A stretch of DNA of 64,000 bases from Nostoc sp. UHCC 0302 (GCF_038096175.1 NZ_CP151099.1:4496501-4560500), one strand, 5' to 3'. Shown: positions 18,273-27,940, counted from the first letter of the stretch. Made by a program: numbers and translations. Notes: generated by a model not told the origin, from the sequence alone.

Positions 18273-18929
18273 CTAGTCCTCCTTTCAATTAAAAATCAGC
18301 TTATGATTTTGCTGAATTTAGGTTAGCATTCAGGATTCATTTCTACTTTTTTTAGTTCGTGAATCTTTTAATAACCCTTCTTCCAGAGTAAGGAGGATAA
18401 AACATTATTTACATCTAGCGTAGGTCACATTTTATTTATTACCAAAGAACTTTTGCGATCTAACTTTAGAGAGATATAAAATAATATAATGTGTTTTGGT
18501 TTTGGTTGCAGAAATTGAACCTATTTTAATTTATGAGTAGTATCCAAATTGACTTTCACTTTAGAGGACAGTTTAGATTTATTGAAATCATCCTTAAGAA
18601 ATAAACTCAATGTAGAGGTACAATACCAGAAATTAATTTAAATAGATATAGTTATATAGTCAAATTTTTAACATATGTATACTAATTTAAATATAAATAA
18701 GAATATTTAACTCTAAAATTTTAGCTTATACAAAGCTTAATCAAAACAGAATAATATTATTTAACGAGCCTAATTGATGATGCTTATCGTAAAAAAATAG
18801 TAATAGCAGCTACGTAAACTTTTCTAAATCACAATTTTTTCAAAAGCTTTTAATTTGTAGCTGTTATACCATAATATTTAATTTTAAAGTATTCATTGCT
18901 GCTGGTTCTAACTTCAAATTACTATATTT
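18273..18929. other. Long AT-rich divergent intergenic region
   Basis: This is 657 bp of very AT-rich DNA without a credible ORF, RNA gene or strong hairpin. It must carry the promoters of the lipoprotein pair and of the membrane protein at 18930, and is longer than two simple promoters need. Confidence 0.5.
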
Positions 18930-19859
18930 ATGAAGCAATTTTTACGCTGGATAATTTTAGGTGGAACACTGTTTTTTATAGGTAAGGCTCTGAAGGACAA
19001 CTGGCTAGAAGTTACTTCCATCCGCATTGATGGTGTAGGATGGGCAGTTATGGCGATCGCCACAGGAGTGACTTTATTAGCACATACTTGGGCGGGCTGG
19101 ATTTGGACTTGGGTTCTAAAAGATTTAAATCAATCCGTAACAGTTACGGAGTTTATTCAAGTTTACCTAAAAACGAACGTTGCTAAATATTTGCCCGGTA
19201 ATATTTGGCATCACTACGGGCGAATTGTCGCAGCAAAAAATGCCAATATTTCTGCTGGTGCTGCAACTTTAAGCGTTTTGCTAGAACCGCTACTCATGGC
19301 AGCAGCTGCTTTAATCATCATTGTCTTATTCGGGAGTCAATTTGCCGCAACTAATACTAGCCTCGTTCTCCAAATACTACAATTACTGAGTTTAGCTATA
19401 GTACTTTGTGCAATTCACCCTTGGTTTCTAAATCCAGTTATTCGCTTTTTATATAAATTGAAAGCCAAAAAATCTGCTACTAGCGCTCAGCCAATAGTTG
19501 CTTTTACTGTTGAACGCTATCCCCTACGCCCTTTATTAGGAGAATTAGGATTTTTAGGACTACGTAGTATAGGTTTTATATTAACTATGTTTGCCCTTGG
19601 TTCACTAAATATGAGTCAAATTCCTTTGTTAGTGGGGGCTTTTAGTTGCGCTTGGTTGCTAGGATTTGTTGTTCCTGGTGCGCCCGGTGGGCTAGGTGTG
19701 TTTGAAGCAACTGCTATCGCACTTTTGCAGCACCACTTTCCTCCTGCTTTGGTAATTAGTGCGATCGCTCTATACCGCCTGATTAGTATTTTAGCTGAAA
19801 CCGCTGGTGCTGCCTTAGCTTGGCTCGACGAACGCCTTATACTAATTCGTAATTCGTAA
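18930..19859 (+). CDS. YbhN/UPF0104 (lysylphosphatidylglycerol synthase TM-like) membrane protein
   Basis: The 309 residues form about seven or eight membrane helices with the family signatures YLKTNVAKYLPGNIWHHYGR and VVPGAPGGLGVFEATAIALL. Relatives are the membrane half of MprF flippases and stand-alone YbhN-type proteins of uncertain role, perhaps in moving lipids or precursors. The soluble aminoacyl-transferase domain is absent, so lysinylation itself is not expected. The last codons and stop (RNS, TAA) lie inside a tandem AATTCGT repeat, so the C-terminus may have been altered by it. Confidence 0.85.
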   Translation: MKQFLRWIILGGTLFFIGKALKDNWLEVTSIRIDGVGWAVMAIATGVTLLAHTWAGWIWTWVLKDLNQSVTVTEFIQVYLKTNVAKYLPGNIWHHYGRIVAAKNANISAGAATLSVLLEPLLMAAAALIIIVLFGSQFAATNTSLVLQILQLLSLAIVLCAIHPWFLNPVIRFLYKLKAKKSATSAQPIVAFTVERYPLRPLLGELGFLGLRSIGFILTMFALGSLNMSQIPLLVGAFSCAWLLGFVVPGAPGGLGVFEATAIALLQHHFPPALVISAIALYRLISILAETAGAALAWLDERLILIRNS

Positions 19860-19882
19860 TTCGTAATTCGTAATTCGTAATT
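19844..19882. repeat. Tandem heptamer AATTCGT, about 5.6 copies
   Basis: Five perfect copies of AATTCGT are followed by AATT. This is a short tandemly repeated repetitive sequence as known in heterocyst formers. An inverted set lies at 19991-20009. Confidence 0.9.
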
Positions 19883-19990
19883 AAGAAAGCTAGACTAAAT
19901 CTGAAGGTCTAGGATTGAATCTATAGCCTTATTTTAATGTGAGTTCGAGGTTTAAAAGCCTCCTGTATCAAGCCTTTTTGGGTAATTGTT

Positions 19991-20009
19991 AATTACGAAT
20001 TACGAATTA
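19991..20009. repeat. Inverted copies of the AATTCGT heptamer
   Basis: AATTACGAATTACGAATTA is the reverse complement of the repeat at 19844. With it, it can form a long hairpin between the two convergent genes. The stop codon of the chloride transporter lies in it. Confidence 0.85.
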
Positions 20010-22604
20010 TGCTGTTGCACTCCGTACCATAATAACTGTGCAATTACTTTTACGATAAATATTCTCTGGAATATTTCCTTGAATCACTTGTTGCAGTAAA
20101 CTTTCACGGCTAGCACCCAGAATAATCACATCACTGTTGTTTTGTTTGGCACAGTCAAGTACAGCTTCAGCAACAGAATTAGCATGAACTGGAGTAGCCA
20201 TTACGTTACCTTTAACTCGGCGTTGGAGAAAATTAACAGAGTTTTCTAGTAATCCTGTATCAGGAATAGATTCATTAGGTTGAAATACTTGACATAGCTT
20301 GATTTGGGGCGATTTGCTCAGAGAAGCAAGAGCAGGTAATAACTGAATTGCTTGGCTGGAGTTTGGGCCACCTGCCATTGGTAGCAACCAACGGTCAAAA
20401 GCTCTTTTCTCATCTAATTTAGCCAAGACAACATCGCAAGCCGCCTGTCGAATTACAGTATCTACCACCCGACTGAAAACTTTACCAGGAGTTAATGTAG
20501 TCCCTTTCCAACCCATCAACACCAAGTCAATGTGTCGGTCTTTCACAGTTTCCAAAATTGCCCCAGCGACATTATGGGCAACTCTAATCTGTGTGTGAAC
20601 AGGAATCCGCCAATCTTCTCCTAATAAAACTGCCCGCTGCAAAAGTTGAAGGCTTTTGCTGATTTGCACTGGTGTTTCAGAGGGGACGCGGTTAGGTGGA
20701 ACGATAATTACTTGGAGACATTCTATTTCGTAATTGCGAGCCTTAGCGATCGCAACTGCCATATCCAGTAAAGTTTGGGCTGTCTGTGGATGTGAAAGCG
20801 GCACTAGCAACCGTCCTTTGCCTGTAGCCGGAGCGCGAGTTTGGTAAATTACATAAGAAGGTGCTGATTTTGGTTCTACCTGCTGTGTATTGCCACTGAG
20901 CCGCTCTGCTTCTACGCGGATAATGTCACTGCGAGTAATAATTCCTACTAGCTTTCGTCCTTCTGTAACAGGCAAGCAGCTCAGGTTATAACGATTGAGT
21001 AGCTGTAGCACATAAGCCAGCGTAGCTGTTGGGCTTACTGTTACAGGCTCTGGTGTCATAATCTGACTAATAGCTGTATCCGTATCTAAGTGTTGTGCGG
21101 CAATACTAACTAAATCTTTCTGAGTCACAATGCCCACAACTCTACCCTTTTCTAAAACTGGGAAGTTGCGATGGTGAGAGTCCGAAAACGCCTTTACAGC
21201 TTCATCAATGCTCATCTGGCTAGAAAGAGTTTCAACACGCGCCTGCATCACATCTGCGGCACTCAGTTGCGCTAACAGCCCCTCTGTGCTTGGTTCTTTT
21301 GTGATGTGAATACCTTTCCACTCCAATAAAAGATCATAGAGCGACCGATGGTCAATCTTTTCCGCAACTAAATAGGCAACCACAGACACAATCATTAGTG
21401 GTAACACCAAATTAAAATCTGTTGTCATCTCAAACACAATGACAACTGCTGTAATTGGTACTTTAGAAACGGCGCTAAAAAACGCAGCCATGCCTACATG
21501 AGCATAGGTTGTTGCCGCACTCATTCCCAGCAAACTATGTTCGGTAGCACCCACTAAGTAACCAAGAGCAGCTCCCAAGCCCAAGGTGGGAACTAGTAAA
21601 CCTCCTGGCGCTCCAGAGCCGTAGGTTAAAATAATTAGGGTGAATTGAACCAAAAAAGCGATCGCTGCAAATAGCCAGTCAGCATCACCTGTAAGTAAAA
21701 TCTCTCTAAGTCCAGCATTATTGCGAAAAGCTACAGGCAACAGAGCTATCACACCACCGCTGACTAACCCAACAATTCCAATTCGCCTGGGTAAACTCAG
21801 ACTTAGCAAGCGGCGATTAAGTGCTAAACTCGCAAGCACACTTTTATTAAATAGAATCCCAAGTAGCCCAGCCAGCACTCCTAAAATCAAGTAAAAAGGA
21901 ATTTCTTGAGCGAAGAAAGTTGTATGGGTAACTGCTAAATTTAGATTCAGATCCAGACTATGAGTGCCATAGAGTCGGGAGATGACTGAAGCGATAAAAG
22001 AAGCCAAAATAGCTGTACCAAGAGTGATACCTGACACATCTTGCAGTAATTCTTCAACGACAAAGAGTACACCAGCAATAGGTGCATTAAAAGCCGCAGC
22101 TAACCCTGCTCCTGCTCCGGCGGCAATCAGTTGACGACGATGCTCTGGTGAAGTGGGGGCCCAGTTACTTAGTTGATTTGCTAAAGCTGCCCCAATTTGC
22201 ACCGTTGGCCCTTCCCGTCCCAAGGGCATCCCAGAACCCAGCACTAGCGTAGCACTCACCAGCTTAACCAAAGCAATCCGCAGATTTAACGGCATCGGCA
22301 CACGAGCCAATACTGCCTTTACTTCAGACATCCCACTACCTGATGCTTCAGGTGCGAAACGCTCAACTAGCCAACCAGCTAAGATTCCCCCTACTAATCC
22401 AATCCCAGGTAACACCAAATAGGCAGGCCACCGATAAGAGATATGCACTCTTAGCGCTCCTGCCCAGTCTACTGCTTGTCCTAACAATACTGCTGCTAAC
22501 CCAGAAACTAGACCAATCAGGCAAGCTTCAACGAAAGCCAAGCGTTTCGGTCGAAGTAACTGACGGGAAAGTCTCAACCAAAAAATCTTACCCTTGACAA
22601 ACAT
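20007..22604 (-). CDS. ClC chloride channel/antiporter with CBS pair and two Usp domains
   Basis: About 865 residues. The first 430 are a ClC core with GSGMPLGREGPTVQIG, whose gating Glu (GREGP) is the mark of proton-coupled exchangers, and GSGAPGGLLVPTLGLG for the anion path. A CBS pair (about 450-570, DVMQARVETLS and QIMTPEPVTVS) is followed by two universal-stress-protein domains (DLVLMGWKGT and DVIILGASRES), which may bind ATP. It should move chloride across the plasma membrane under nucleotide control. The ATG at 22604 is preferred; a GTG at 22619 is possible. The stop lies within the inverted heptamer repeat. Confidence 0.9.
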   Translation of the reverse strand: MFVKGKIFWLRLSRQLLRPKRLAFVEACLIGLVSGLAAVLLGQAVDWAGALRVHISYRWPAYLVLPGIGLVGGILAGWLVERFAPEASGSGMSEVKAVLARVPMPLNLRIALVKLVSATLVLGSGMPLGREGPTVQIGAALANQLSNWAPTSPEHRRQLIAAGAGAGLAAAFNAPIAGVLFVVEELLQDVSGITLGTAILASFIASVISRLYGTHSLDLNLNLAVTHTTFFAQEIPFYLILGVLAGLLGILFNKSVLASLALNRRLLSLSLPRRIGIVGLVSGGVIALLPVAFRNNAGLREILLTGDADWLFAAIAFLVQFTLIILTYGSGAPGGLLVPTLGLGAALGYLVGATEHSLLGMSAATTYAHVGMAAFFSAVSKVPITAVVIVFEMTTDFNLVLPLMIVSVVAYLVAEKIDHRSLYDLLLEWKGIHITKEPSTEGLLAQLSAADVMQARVETLSSQMSIDEAVKAFSDSHHRNFPVLEKGRVVGIVTQKDLVSIAAQHLDTDTAISQIMTPEPVTVSPTATLAYVLQLLNRYNLSCLPVTEGRKLVGIITRSDIIRVEAERLSGNTQQVEPKSAPSYVIYQTRAPATGKGRLLVPLSHPQTAQTLLDMAVAIAKARNYEIECLQVIIVPPNRVPSETPVQISKSLQLLQRAVLLGEDWRIPVHTQIRVAHNVAGAILETVKDRHIDLVLMGWKGTTLTPGKVFSRVVDTVIRQAACDVVLAKLDEKRAFDRWLLPMAGGPNSSQAIQLLPALASLSKSPQIKLCQVFQPNESIPDTGLLENSVNFLQRRVKGNVMATPVHANSVAEAVLDCAKQNNSDVIILGASRESLLQQVIQGNIPENIYRKSNCTVIMVRSATA

Positions 22605-22802
22605 ATTTCTAACAATCACTTGTCATAAGTGAGAGTGCCGTAGATATAAAAAATATTTTTGTCTATAGTCTATATGTATATATAGCTTGTTATTATAAAA
22701 TTAAATTTTTATATGTCAAAAGATAGATAAATGCAATAGTACAAACAGAAAAATCTATTTGTTCTAATAGACATTCGTGAATCAAAATATTTGTTTGTAA
22801 TC

Positions 22803-23231
22803 TTATATATAGTACATAAGTGCCATCTGTTTTTGCCTTACTCGCCGCCGCTCACAAAGGTCAAACAGTGTATATTTTTGCAAAATGGAGTCAGATGCAA
22901 TCGATGCTTCCTGCCATATTTCCTCTACCACATCACCTTCTGCCGTTTTCTGGGTGGTATCAACAGCATCTAACCCTTCAATGCATCTGTAAGCATCCAG
23001 AATTGTAATCTTTTGCGGTTCTCGTGCCAGTACATAACCGCCTTTAGTGCCACGTATACTCTTAATTAAACCACCGCATCTCAATGTCCGCAGTAGCTGT
23101 TCCAAATACCTAACTGGTATATTTTGAAGTGCCGCTATCTCTTTAATTTGCAACGATTCTCCACTGTTGTAGCTTGACGCTAATTCTAATAGGGCAACAA
23201 GCGTGTATTCAAATTTATGCAAGAGTTCCAT
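22803..23231 (-). CDS. Rrf2-family transcriptional regulator
   Basis: A 142-residue DNA-binding protein with the Rrf2 winged helix: MELLHKFEYTLVALLELA, LQIKEIAALQNIPVRYLEQLLRTLR and the wing SIRGTKGGYVLAREP. The IscR-type cluster of three Cys is absent; the Cys residues present (LRCGG, YRCIEG, FDLCERR) are spread out, so Fe-S sensing is uncertain. Cyanobacterial relatives such as Synechocystis Slr0846 have been tied to control of photosystem genes, as far as I recall. The ATG at 23231 is preferred over a TTG 6 bp upstream. Confidence 0.87.
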   Translation of the reverse strand: MELLHKFEYTLVALLELASSYNSGESLQIKEIAALQNIPVRYLEQLLRTLRCGGLIKSIRGTKGGYVLAREPQKITILDAYRCIEGLDAVDTTQKTAEGDVVEEIWQEASIASDSILQKYTLFDLCERRRVRQKQMALMYYI

Positions 23232-24012
23232 AGGCAAGAATTAACTAATTGACACCTATTAATTACTACTCCACCGCATTAGCGATCGCAAAAATCTGGC
23301 ACTCAAATATCCTAGCTAGACCAACACAAAAAATTTAGGATGTTCAAGTCCTTTCCACCGCCACAAACTTTTTAAGTTGAGACTAAAAAGTGAAACTTAG
23401 ATTTTTGCTGCTAACTTTACCAACTGGATTTTAGAAGCTTTTACTTATAGAAGCAAATATTTTTATTTGTCAAATCGATAAATTAAATTTATTAGTAAGA
23501 CATACTATTTTGGAGTTGAGACTATAGCTTTTCTGACTTCGTTGCAATACAGTCACAACCTCATAGAGCATTCGAGCAAAGCAAATGCTACCCTGTCGTA
23601 ACTAAGGAAAGGGGCAGATTTGAGATTAGAGAAATATACTTTACACCAAAAATAACCGCTATAGTTAAGTGCTGTAAAGGAATTTTGACTGGAAACATAC
23701 TGCCTTGATTTAACGTGAGTTCGATGTTCGATGAACCTCTCCCTCCCAACCTCCCTTTCCGCTTCGGAGAGGGAGGAGCAACGAAAAAATCATCGTTTTA
23801 TTCCCCTCTCCTTGTAGGAGAGGGGCTGGGGGAGAGGTCAACATAGCACTCGTCGAACTCACGTTGATTTAGCTAACTCTGCGCTTGAATACTAACTTGA
23901 TGAAAGCTAGCGATCGCACAGACCAATATTAGCCTTAATCTAGACCCTCCCGAAGCACGACAGCGGTCTTGATTGTGACCTTACCCATAATTTTGGGATT
24001 TTAATTTTTAAA
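23232..24012. other. Intergenic with a MITE-like inverted-repeat element
   Basis: No gene seen in about 780 bp. The second half carries the 154-bp element at 23712-23865. The first half is AT-rich with one HIP1 site and should include the Rrf2 promoter. Confidence 0.55.
23712..23865. repeat. 154-bp element with AACGTGAGTTCGA terminal inverted repeats
   Basis: The ends are AACGTGAGTTCGATG and CGTCGAACTCACGTT, inverted with one mismatch. Inside are pyrimidine/purine arms (CCTCTCCCTCCC, CCCCTCTCCTTGTAGGAGAG, CTGGGGGAGAGG). Similar inner words recur near 49970-50065, and a related end (TGTGAGTTCGAGG) at 19937. Confidence 0.65.
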
Positions 24013-24396
24013 TGGGGGCGGAGGGACTTGAACCCTCACGACCTTTTACGGTCAACGGATTTTCATTCTCTCGCAGCTTTCGCTACTGCCTAATAGCTTT
24101 AAGCAGCTTTAGGTTTTGAGAATTGGACTCTCCCTTTACCCTCGACTTAACGTTAGGGTAGCTCCCGTCGGGTCTCTGCACCTTCCCTCAATTTTCGATT
24201 TTGAGTTTTAGATATTGGATTAAAAACTAACCGTAAATCTAAAATTTAGAATCTCAACTTACTGGGCTTGGCTCAGGATTGCCATGTCTGTTACCAGATT
24301 TAGGTTTCCCTGAGTTTGAGAGCTTCCACTTGAGGGATTTCTCCTTCAAGGCTCAGTTATCTAAGTCCGTAGCGTCTACCATTCCGCCACGCCCCC
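24013..24396 (-). tRNA. tRNA-Leu(UAA) interrupted by a group I intron
   Basis: The minus strand gives 5' exon 24396-24363 (34 nt, GGGGGCGTGGCGG to CGGACTT) and 3' exon 24063-24013 (51 nt, from AAAATCCG to CGCCCCCA). Joined, they form an 85-nt leucine tRNA with a 7-bp acceptor stem, a long variable arm and anticodon UAA split after its U. CCA is not encoded. This is the classic cyanobacterial and plastid intron position. It lies alone, transcribed away from the DUF1835 gene. Confidence 0.97.
24064..24362 (-). other. Group I intron of tRNA-Leu(UAA), 299 nt
   Basis: The intron keeps the conserved core: AATCCTGAGCCAAGCC, ACCCGACGGGAGCTACCC, GAGAGTCCAATTCTC and GGCAGTAGCGAAAGCTGC, and it ends in the expected G before the 3' exon. 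The part around 24200-24240, with near-mirrored words (AAATTTTAGATTT, AATCCAATATCTAAAA), is an expanded peripheral stem. There is no ORF inside. It should self-splice with a guanosine cofactor. Confidence 0.95.
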
Positions 24397-24746
24397 TTTA
24401 GATGTTTGGCAACTATTCTATTTGTTTTGCAGAGGCAGCAATTACCTCCTCATCTATTCCACCATCAATTGCGTCTTTTGTGCAACTAAATTTAAAAAGT
24501 TTTCTCCATAAGCAGCATTTTTGTTCATCTGATTCTTGACTTTTTGAGCAAATTCCCCAGCTAGAAATATATTGCAGTTCTCATTTAAATGCAATATCTA
24601 GTAGCTAGATAACGTATGTTAGCATGAGTTTATGCGTAAATGCGCTACCACGTCCGCGGAAAGGGCTGCGCCCACGACAAAAAGTTTCCACAATACGCTT
24701 TCCTTTGCCTGACTAGCGGACACAGGCGGTAATCGAAGGAGATCGT
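24397..24746. other. Intergenic before the DUF1835 gene
   Basis: No gene is visible. The stretch includes the tRNA-Leu promoter, a GC-rich patch at 24650-24680 (CACGTCCGCGGAAAGGGCTG) that looks like a repeat, and at 24736 the AAGGAG ribosome site of the next gene. Confidence 0.45.
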
Positions 24747-26045
24747 ATGTCTAATTTGCTCCAGCCCCTGAAAGAGGAGCGCTTAAATCTTGAACAACAG
24801 AAAAAACGTGCAAAAGACTTGCTCTTTGAGTACAGAAATAGCAAAGAGTCAGCGCTGAGGCGTTTTCAGCAGTATCATCCCAAGGCTAAAGATATTAAAA
24901 ATTTCCTGGCATTTCAACCTAAACTGAGCGATACTCAACTGGTTATTGCTAGGGAAAATGGGTTATCGAGTTGGGCAAAGCTCAAGGAACATATCCAACG
25001 TATCAATCAAGCTAGCTTGGATATCGCTAGCGGTGTGAATATAACTTTCGATATTGATCTAAAGACGCTGCATCTACGGTGTGGAGCGGATATTCAACAA
25101 AAACTGGCGATTGCAGGTTTCCAAGGTGATTTTTTAGAATTTGCCGATCCCTACTGCCAAGGCCCTGTTCCTCCAGATTCGGAAATGTCTCAATTTTTGA
25201 ACACAAGAGCAGCTTTCATTTCACAAGCCTACGGTATTACCTTCAATGACGCCCGCAAGCGCCTGGAACGAGAATACAGCCAATTGCATAGCAGCTATGA
25301 ATATGAGCGAGTGGTGCTGTGGTTTGAGCATGATTCCTACGATCAACTAGTTCTAGCTTATGTCTTGCATCACTTTTGGCAAACTCAGTCATTTCCCAAA
25401 CACCTAGAGCTAATTTGCATCAAAGCTTTCCCTGGTGTTGAACGCTTTGTTGGGTTGGGACAACTTTCATCAGAAGCACTCCGCACACTTTGGCAACAGC
25501 GGCGTACTATCACTCGGCAGGATCTGCAATTAGGGCATCGGGTTTGGCAAGCTTTGACAAATGAATCTCCCCAAGGGCTAATCGAGATTGTGAATAGCAA
25601 AACTCCTGAAATTCCCCCAATGGCAAGGGCGTTACAGCGACATCTCCAAGAACTCCCTTGGATAAACAATGGACTGGGCTTGACACAACAGCTAACACTC
25701 TCAATTCTCGCAGAGAAACCAACTATGGCTGCTGATCAACTCTTTAGAACTCTAGTTGTTGAAAAAGAACCGCTTCCCTATTTGGGAGACATGATGTACT
25801 GGTATGTGCTGGGTGAAATGCTTCAAAGTAGCTATCCCCCATTTGAAATTACGAGCGAATCAAGGGAGGAACCCTGGCATAAACGGATACTTCAGCTAAC
25901 AGATACAGGACGCGCTTTAGTGAAAGGAGAGTTGAATTGGCTGGAGATAAGTAATAGCGATCGCTGGGTCGGTGCGATCCGTTTGGTAAGTGGTCGGCCT
26001 CTGTGGATGTGGGATAATCTGCAAAATAGGTTGATTTTGCAGTAG
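24747..26045 (+). CDS. DUF1835 domain protein
   Basis: A 432-residue soluble protein. The first 90 or so residues form a helical module with an ankyrin-like turn (AKDIKNFLAFQPKLSDTQLVIARENGLSSWAKLKEH), followed by the DUF1835 part (LHLRCGADIQQKLAIAGFQGDFLEFADPYCQGPVP) and VVLWFEHDSYDQLVLAYVL. The C-terminal part (LTDTGRALVKGELNW...RWVGAIRL) is typical of the DUF1835-linked C-domain. The function is unknown. AAGGAGAT precedes the ATG by a good distance, so the start is secure. It lies 65 bp upstream of ndhL, probably by chance. Confidence 0.85.
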   Translation: MSNLLQPLKEERLNLEQQKKRAKDLLFEYRNSKESALRRFQQYHPKAKDIKNFLAFQPKLSDTQLVIARENGLSSWAKLKEHIQRINQASLDIASGVNITFDIDLKTLHLRCGADIQQKLAIAGFQGDFLEFADPYCQGPVPPDSEMSQFLNTRAAFISQAYGITFNDARKRLEREYSQLHSSYEYERVVLWFEHDSYDQLVLAYVLHHFWQTQSFPKHLELICIKAFPGVERFVGLGQLSSEALRTLWQQRRTITRQDLQLGHRVWQALTNESPQGLIEIVNSKTPEIPPMARALQRHLQELPWINNGLGLTQQLTLSILAEKPTMAADQLFRTLVVEKEPLPYLGDMMYWYVLGEMLQSSYPPFEITSESREEPWHKRILQLTDTGRALVKGELNWLEISNSDRWVGAIRLVSGRPLWMWDNLQNRLILQ

Positions 26046-26110
26046 GCAGTACTTCCCTCTGTTCAGGCATTCAGCCTATGATGAGAAATAGATGCTCAGA
26101 CAAATAAAAT

Positions 26111-26323
26111 ATGATTGTCGCCCTACTGTATCTGATTTTGGCTGGAGCCTATCTTTTGGTAGTACCTGTTGCTATATTGTTCTACCTAAAGTGGCGTTGG
26201 TACGTGGCTAGCTCCATTGAGCGTGCCTTCATGTACTTTCTGGTGTTTTTCTTCTTTCCGGGTTTATTGGTTCTATCGCCGTTTGTAAATTTTCGACCCC
26301 AACGGCGACAAATCGAAGTTTAA
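26111..26323 (+). CDS. ndhL: NAD(P)H-quinone oxidoreductase subunit L
   Basis: NdhL is a small membrane subunit of cyanobacterial NDH-1, which serves cyclic electron flow, respiration and CO2 uptake at the thylakoid. The 70 residues have two membrane helices ([20 protein letters not shown] and [19 protein letters not shown]) around [12 protein letters not shown] and end in the conserved [11 protein letters not shown]. It begins the ndhL-DUF3007-trpA order that I recall from many cyanobacteria. Confidence 0.95.
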   Translation: MIVALLYLILAGAYLLVVPVAILFYLKWRWYVASSIERAFMYFLVFFFFPGLLVLSPFVNFRPQRRQIEV

Positions 26324-26347
26324 CGAGATTGGTAGGTTATAACTCTC

Positions 26348-26659
26348 ATGCGACGCTTTGACGCTATTGGAATTAGCTTAGGTGTTTTTGTAGCTGGCGG
26401 CTTGGCATACATCATGTTGCAGTTTGTCGGTTTAGATAATCAATCAGCTGGTATATGGAGCCAAGTCTTACTAGTCGGTGGATTAGTTGGCTGGTTAGCT
26501 ACCTATCTTTTCCGTGCGGTGGGGCAAAAAATGACCTACCATCAACAGCGGGAACAGTATGAACAAGCCTTTTTACAAAAACGGCTAGATGAACTGACTC
26601 CCGAAGAACTAGCACGAATTCAAGCCGAAATAGAACAAGAAGAACAAACTCAGGTGTAA
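26348..26659 (+). CDS. DUF3007 family membrane protein
   Basis: This 103-residue protein has two membrane segments (AIGISLGVFVAGGLAYIMLQ and QVLLVGGLVGWLATYLFRA) and a charged helical tail (RLDELTPEELARIQAEIEQE). Pattern and place, 24 bp behind ndhL and before trpA, match DUF3007 of cyanobacteria. The function is unknown; the fixed neighbourhood with ndhL hints at the thylakoid NDH-1 complex but nothing in the sequence proves it. Confidence 0.88.
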   Translation: MRRFDAIGISLGVFVAGGLAYIMLQFVGLDNQSAGIWSQVLLVGGLVGWLATYLFRAVGQKMTYHQQREQYEQAFLQKRLDELTPEELARIQAEIEQEEQTQV

Positions 26660-26899
26660 AGTGATCATGGGGTATAGGGCATGGGGCATTAGACATTTGT
26701 TATTTGTGAAGAACTAATGCCTAATGACCCTTCGAGTGATTGCAAAGCGGACGCAAAGCGTAAGTACAGTTATGCCCAAAGGGTTTTACACTAGTTGCTT
26801 ATGGGAAAAATCACGCCAGTTCATTCTAAGGGGAATACTCCGAAGTTCTGAGCCTCCGAATGAAAAGCTTTGCTAATGAAGGAAGCCTGCACTGGCTCA

Positions 26900-26940
26900 C
26901 CAATGCCCAATGTCCAATGCCCAATGCCGAATGCCCAATG
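26900..26940. repeat. Imperfect tandem CCAATGC repeats
   Basis: Six imperfect copies of a six- to seven-base unit (CCAATGC, CCAATGT, CGAATGC) run up to the trpA start codon, and the last one supplies its ATG. Confidence 0.8.
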
Positions 26941-27756
26941 ACTAAGATTTCCGATCGCTTTGAAACTCTTGCACAGAATCGAGAATGCGCTCTAGTTCCG
27001 TTTATTACTGCTGGTGATCCTGATTTAGAAACAACAGCCGCTGCGTTGCAGATTCTGGATCAAAATGGGGCAGACATTATTGAACTAGGTGTACCCTACT
27101 CCGATCCTCTGGCAGATGGGCCAGTCATTCAAGCTGCTGCTACCCGCTCCTTGCAAAGGGGTACAAGTTTGGATCAAGTGCTGGAAATGTTGCAAGCAAC
27201 TACTCCCAAGTTGCGATCGCCCATCGTTTTATTTACTTATTACAACCCAATTTTGCACCGCGGTGTTGATAAATTTCTTGGGCAAATTGCCGCTGCTGGG
27301 GTGGCAGGACTGGTAGTACCTGATTTACCCTTAGAGGAAGCTGCCGGGTTACTCAAACCAGCAAGTGAGTTGGGTATTGACTTAACCTTATTTGTGGCTC
27401 CCACAACTTCAACCGAACGTATAGAAGCGATCGCTCGCTCCTCGCAAGGATTTATTTATTTAGTCAGTCTCACCGGGGTGACAGGGATGCGATCGCAAAT
27501 GGAAGCGCGAGTGCCAGATTTACTCAAACAAATTCGTGGTGTTACTGATAAACCCATTGGTGTAGGTTTTGGCATATCCCAAGCCGCACACGCCCGTCAG
27601 GTAAGGGATTGGGGCGCAGATGCGGTAATTGTGGGCAGTGCTTTTGTCAAACGGTTGGCAGAAGGCACACCAGAGCAGGGATTGAGTGCGATCGCGGATT
27701 TTTGTCAAAGTCTCAAGACAGCCATCAAAACCGCTAACAGCGGTACAAATACTTAA
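26938..27756 (+). CDS. trpA: Tryptophan synthase alpha subunit
   Basis: TrpA cleaves indole-3-glycerol phosphate to indole and glyceraldehyde 3-phosphate and passes indole to TrpB. The 272 residues form the TIM barrel with catalytic Glu49 ([13 protein letters not shown]) and Asp60 (LADGP), both at the standard positions when counted from this [15 protein letters not shown] and PIGVGFGIS bind the phosphate. The frame stays open upstream to 26860, but that part is repeat sequence and would add 26 unnatural residues. The start codon lies in the last copy of the repeat, with no ribosome site in view. Confidence 0.95.
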   Translation: MTKISDRFETLAQNRECALVPFITAGDPDLETTAAALQILDQNGADIIELGVPYSDPLADGPVIQAAATRSLQRGTSLDQVLEMLQATTPKLRSPIVLFTYYNPILHRGVDKFLGQIAAAGVAGLVVPDLPLEEAAGLLKPASELGIDLTLFVAPTTSTERIEAIARSSQGFIYLVSLTGVTGMRSQMEARVPDLLKQIRGVTDKPIGVGFGISQAAHARQVRDWGADAVIVGSAFVKRLAEGTPEQGLSAIADFCQSLKTAIKTANSGTNT

Positions 27757-27940
27757 AACTTGATTAGACTGGGAAAGTAGATTAAAAAGTATAACAGCGT
27801 AGTTTTTTTGTCCTTAGTTTAGTGGACAATTTGACGGTTATGGTCTTGAATATTAACATCAGATATCTGGATGTAAAAAAACTAGCTGATACAGTCGCTT
27901 ATAGTCTGAGTATTATGTCAAGTTAAGTAGAGAAAAAATT

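Noticed and set aside
26860-26937. An extended N-terminus for TrpA
   Set aside because: The extra residues come from repeat DNA, and with the ATG at 26938 the catalytic Glu49 and Asp60 take their standard numbers.
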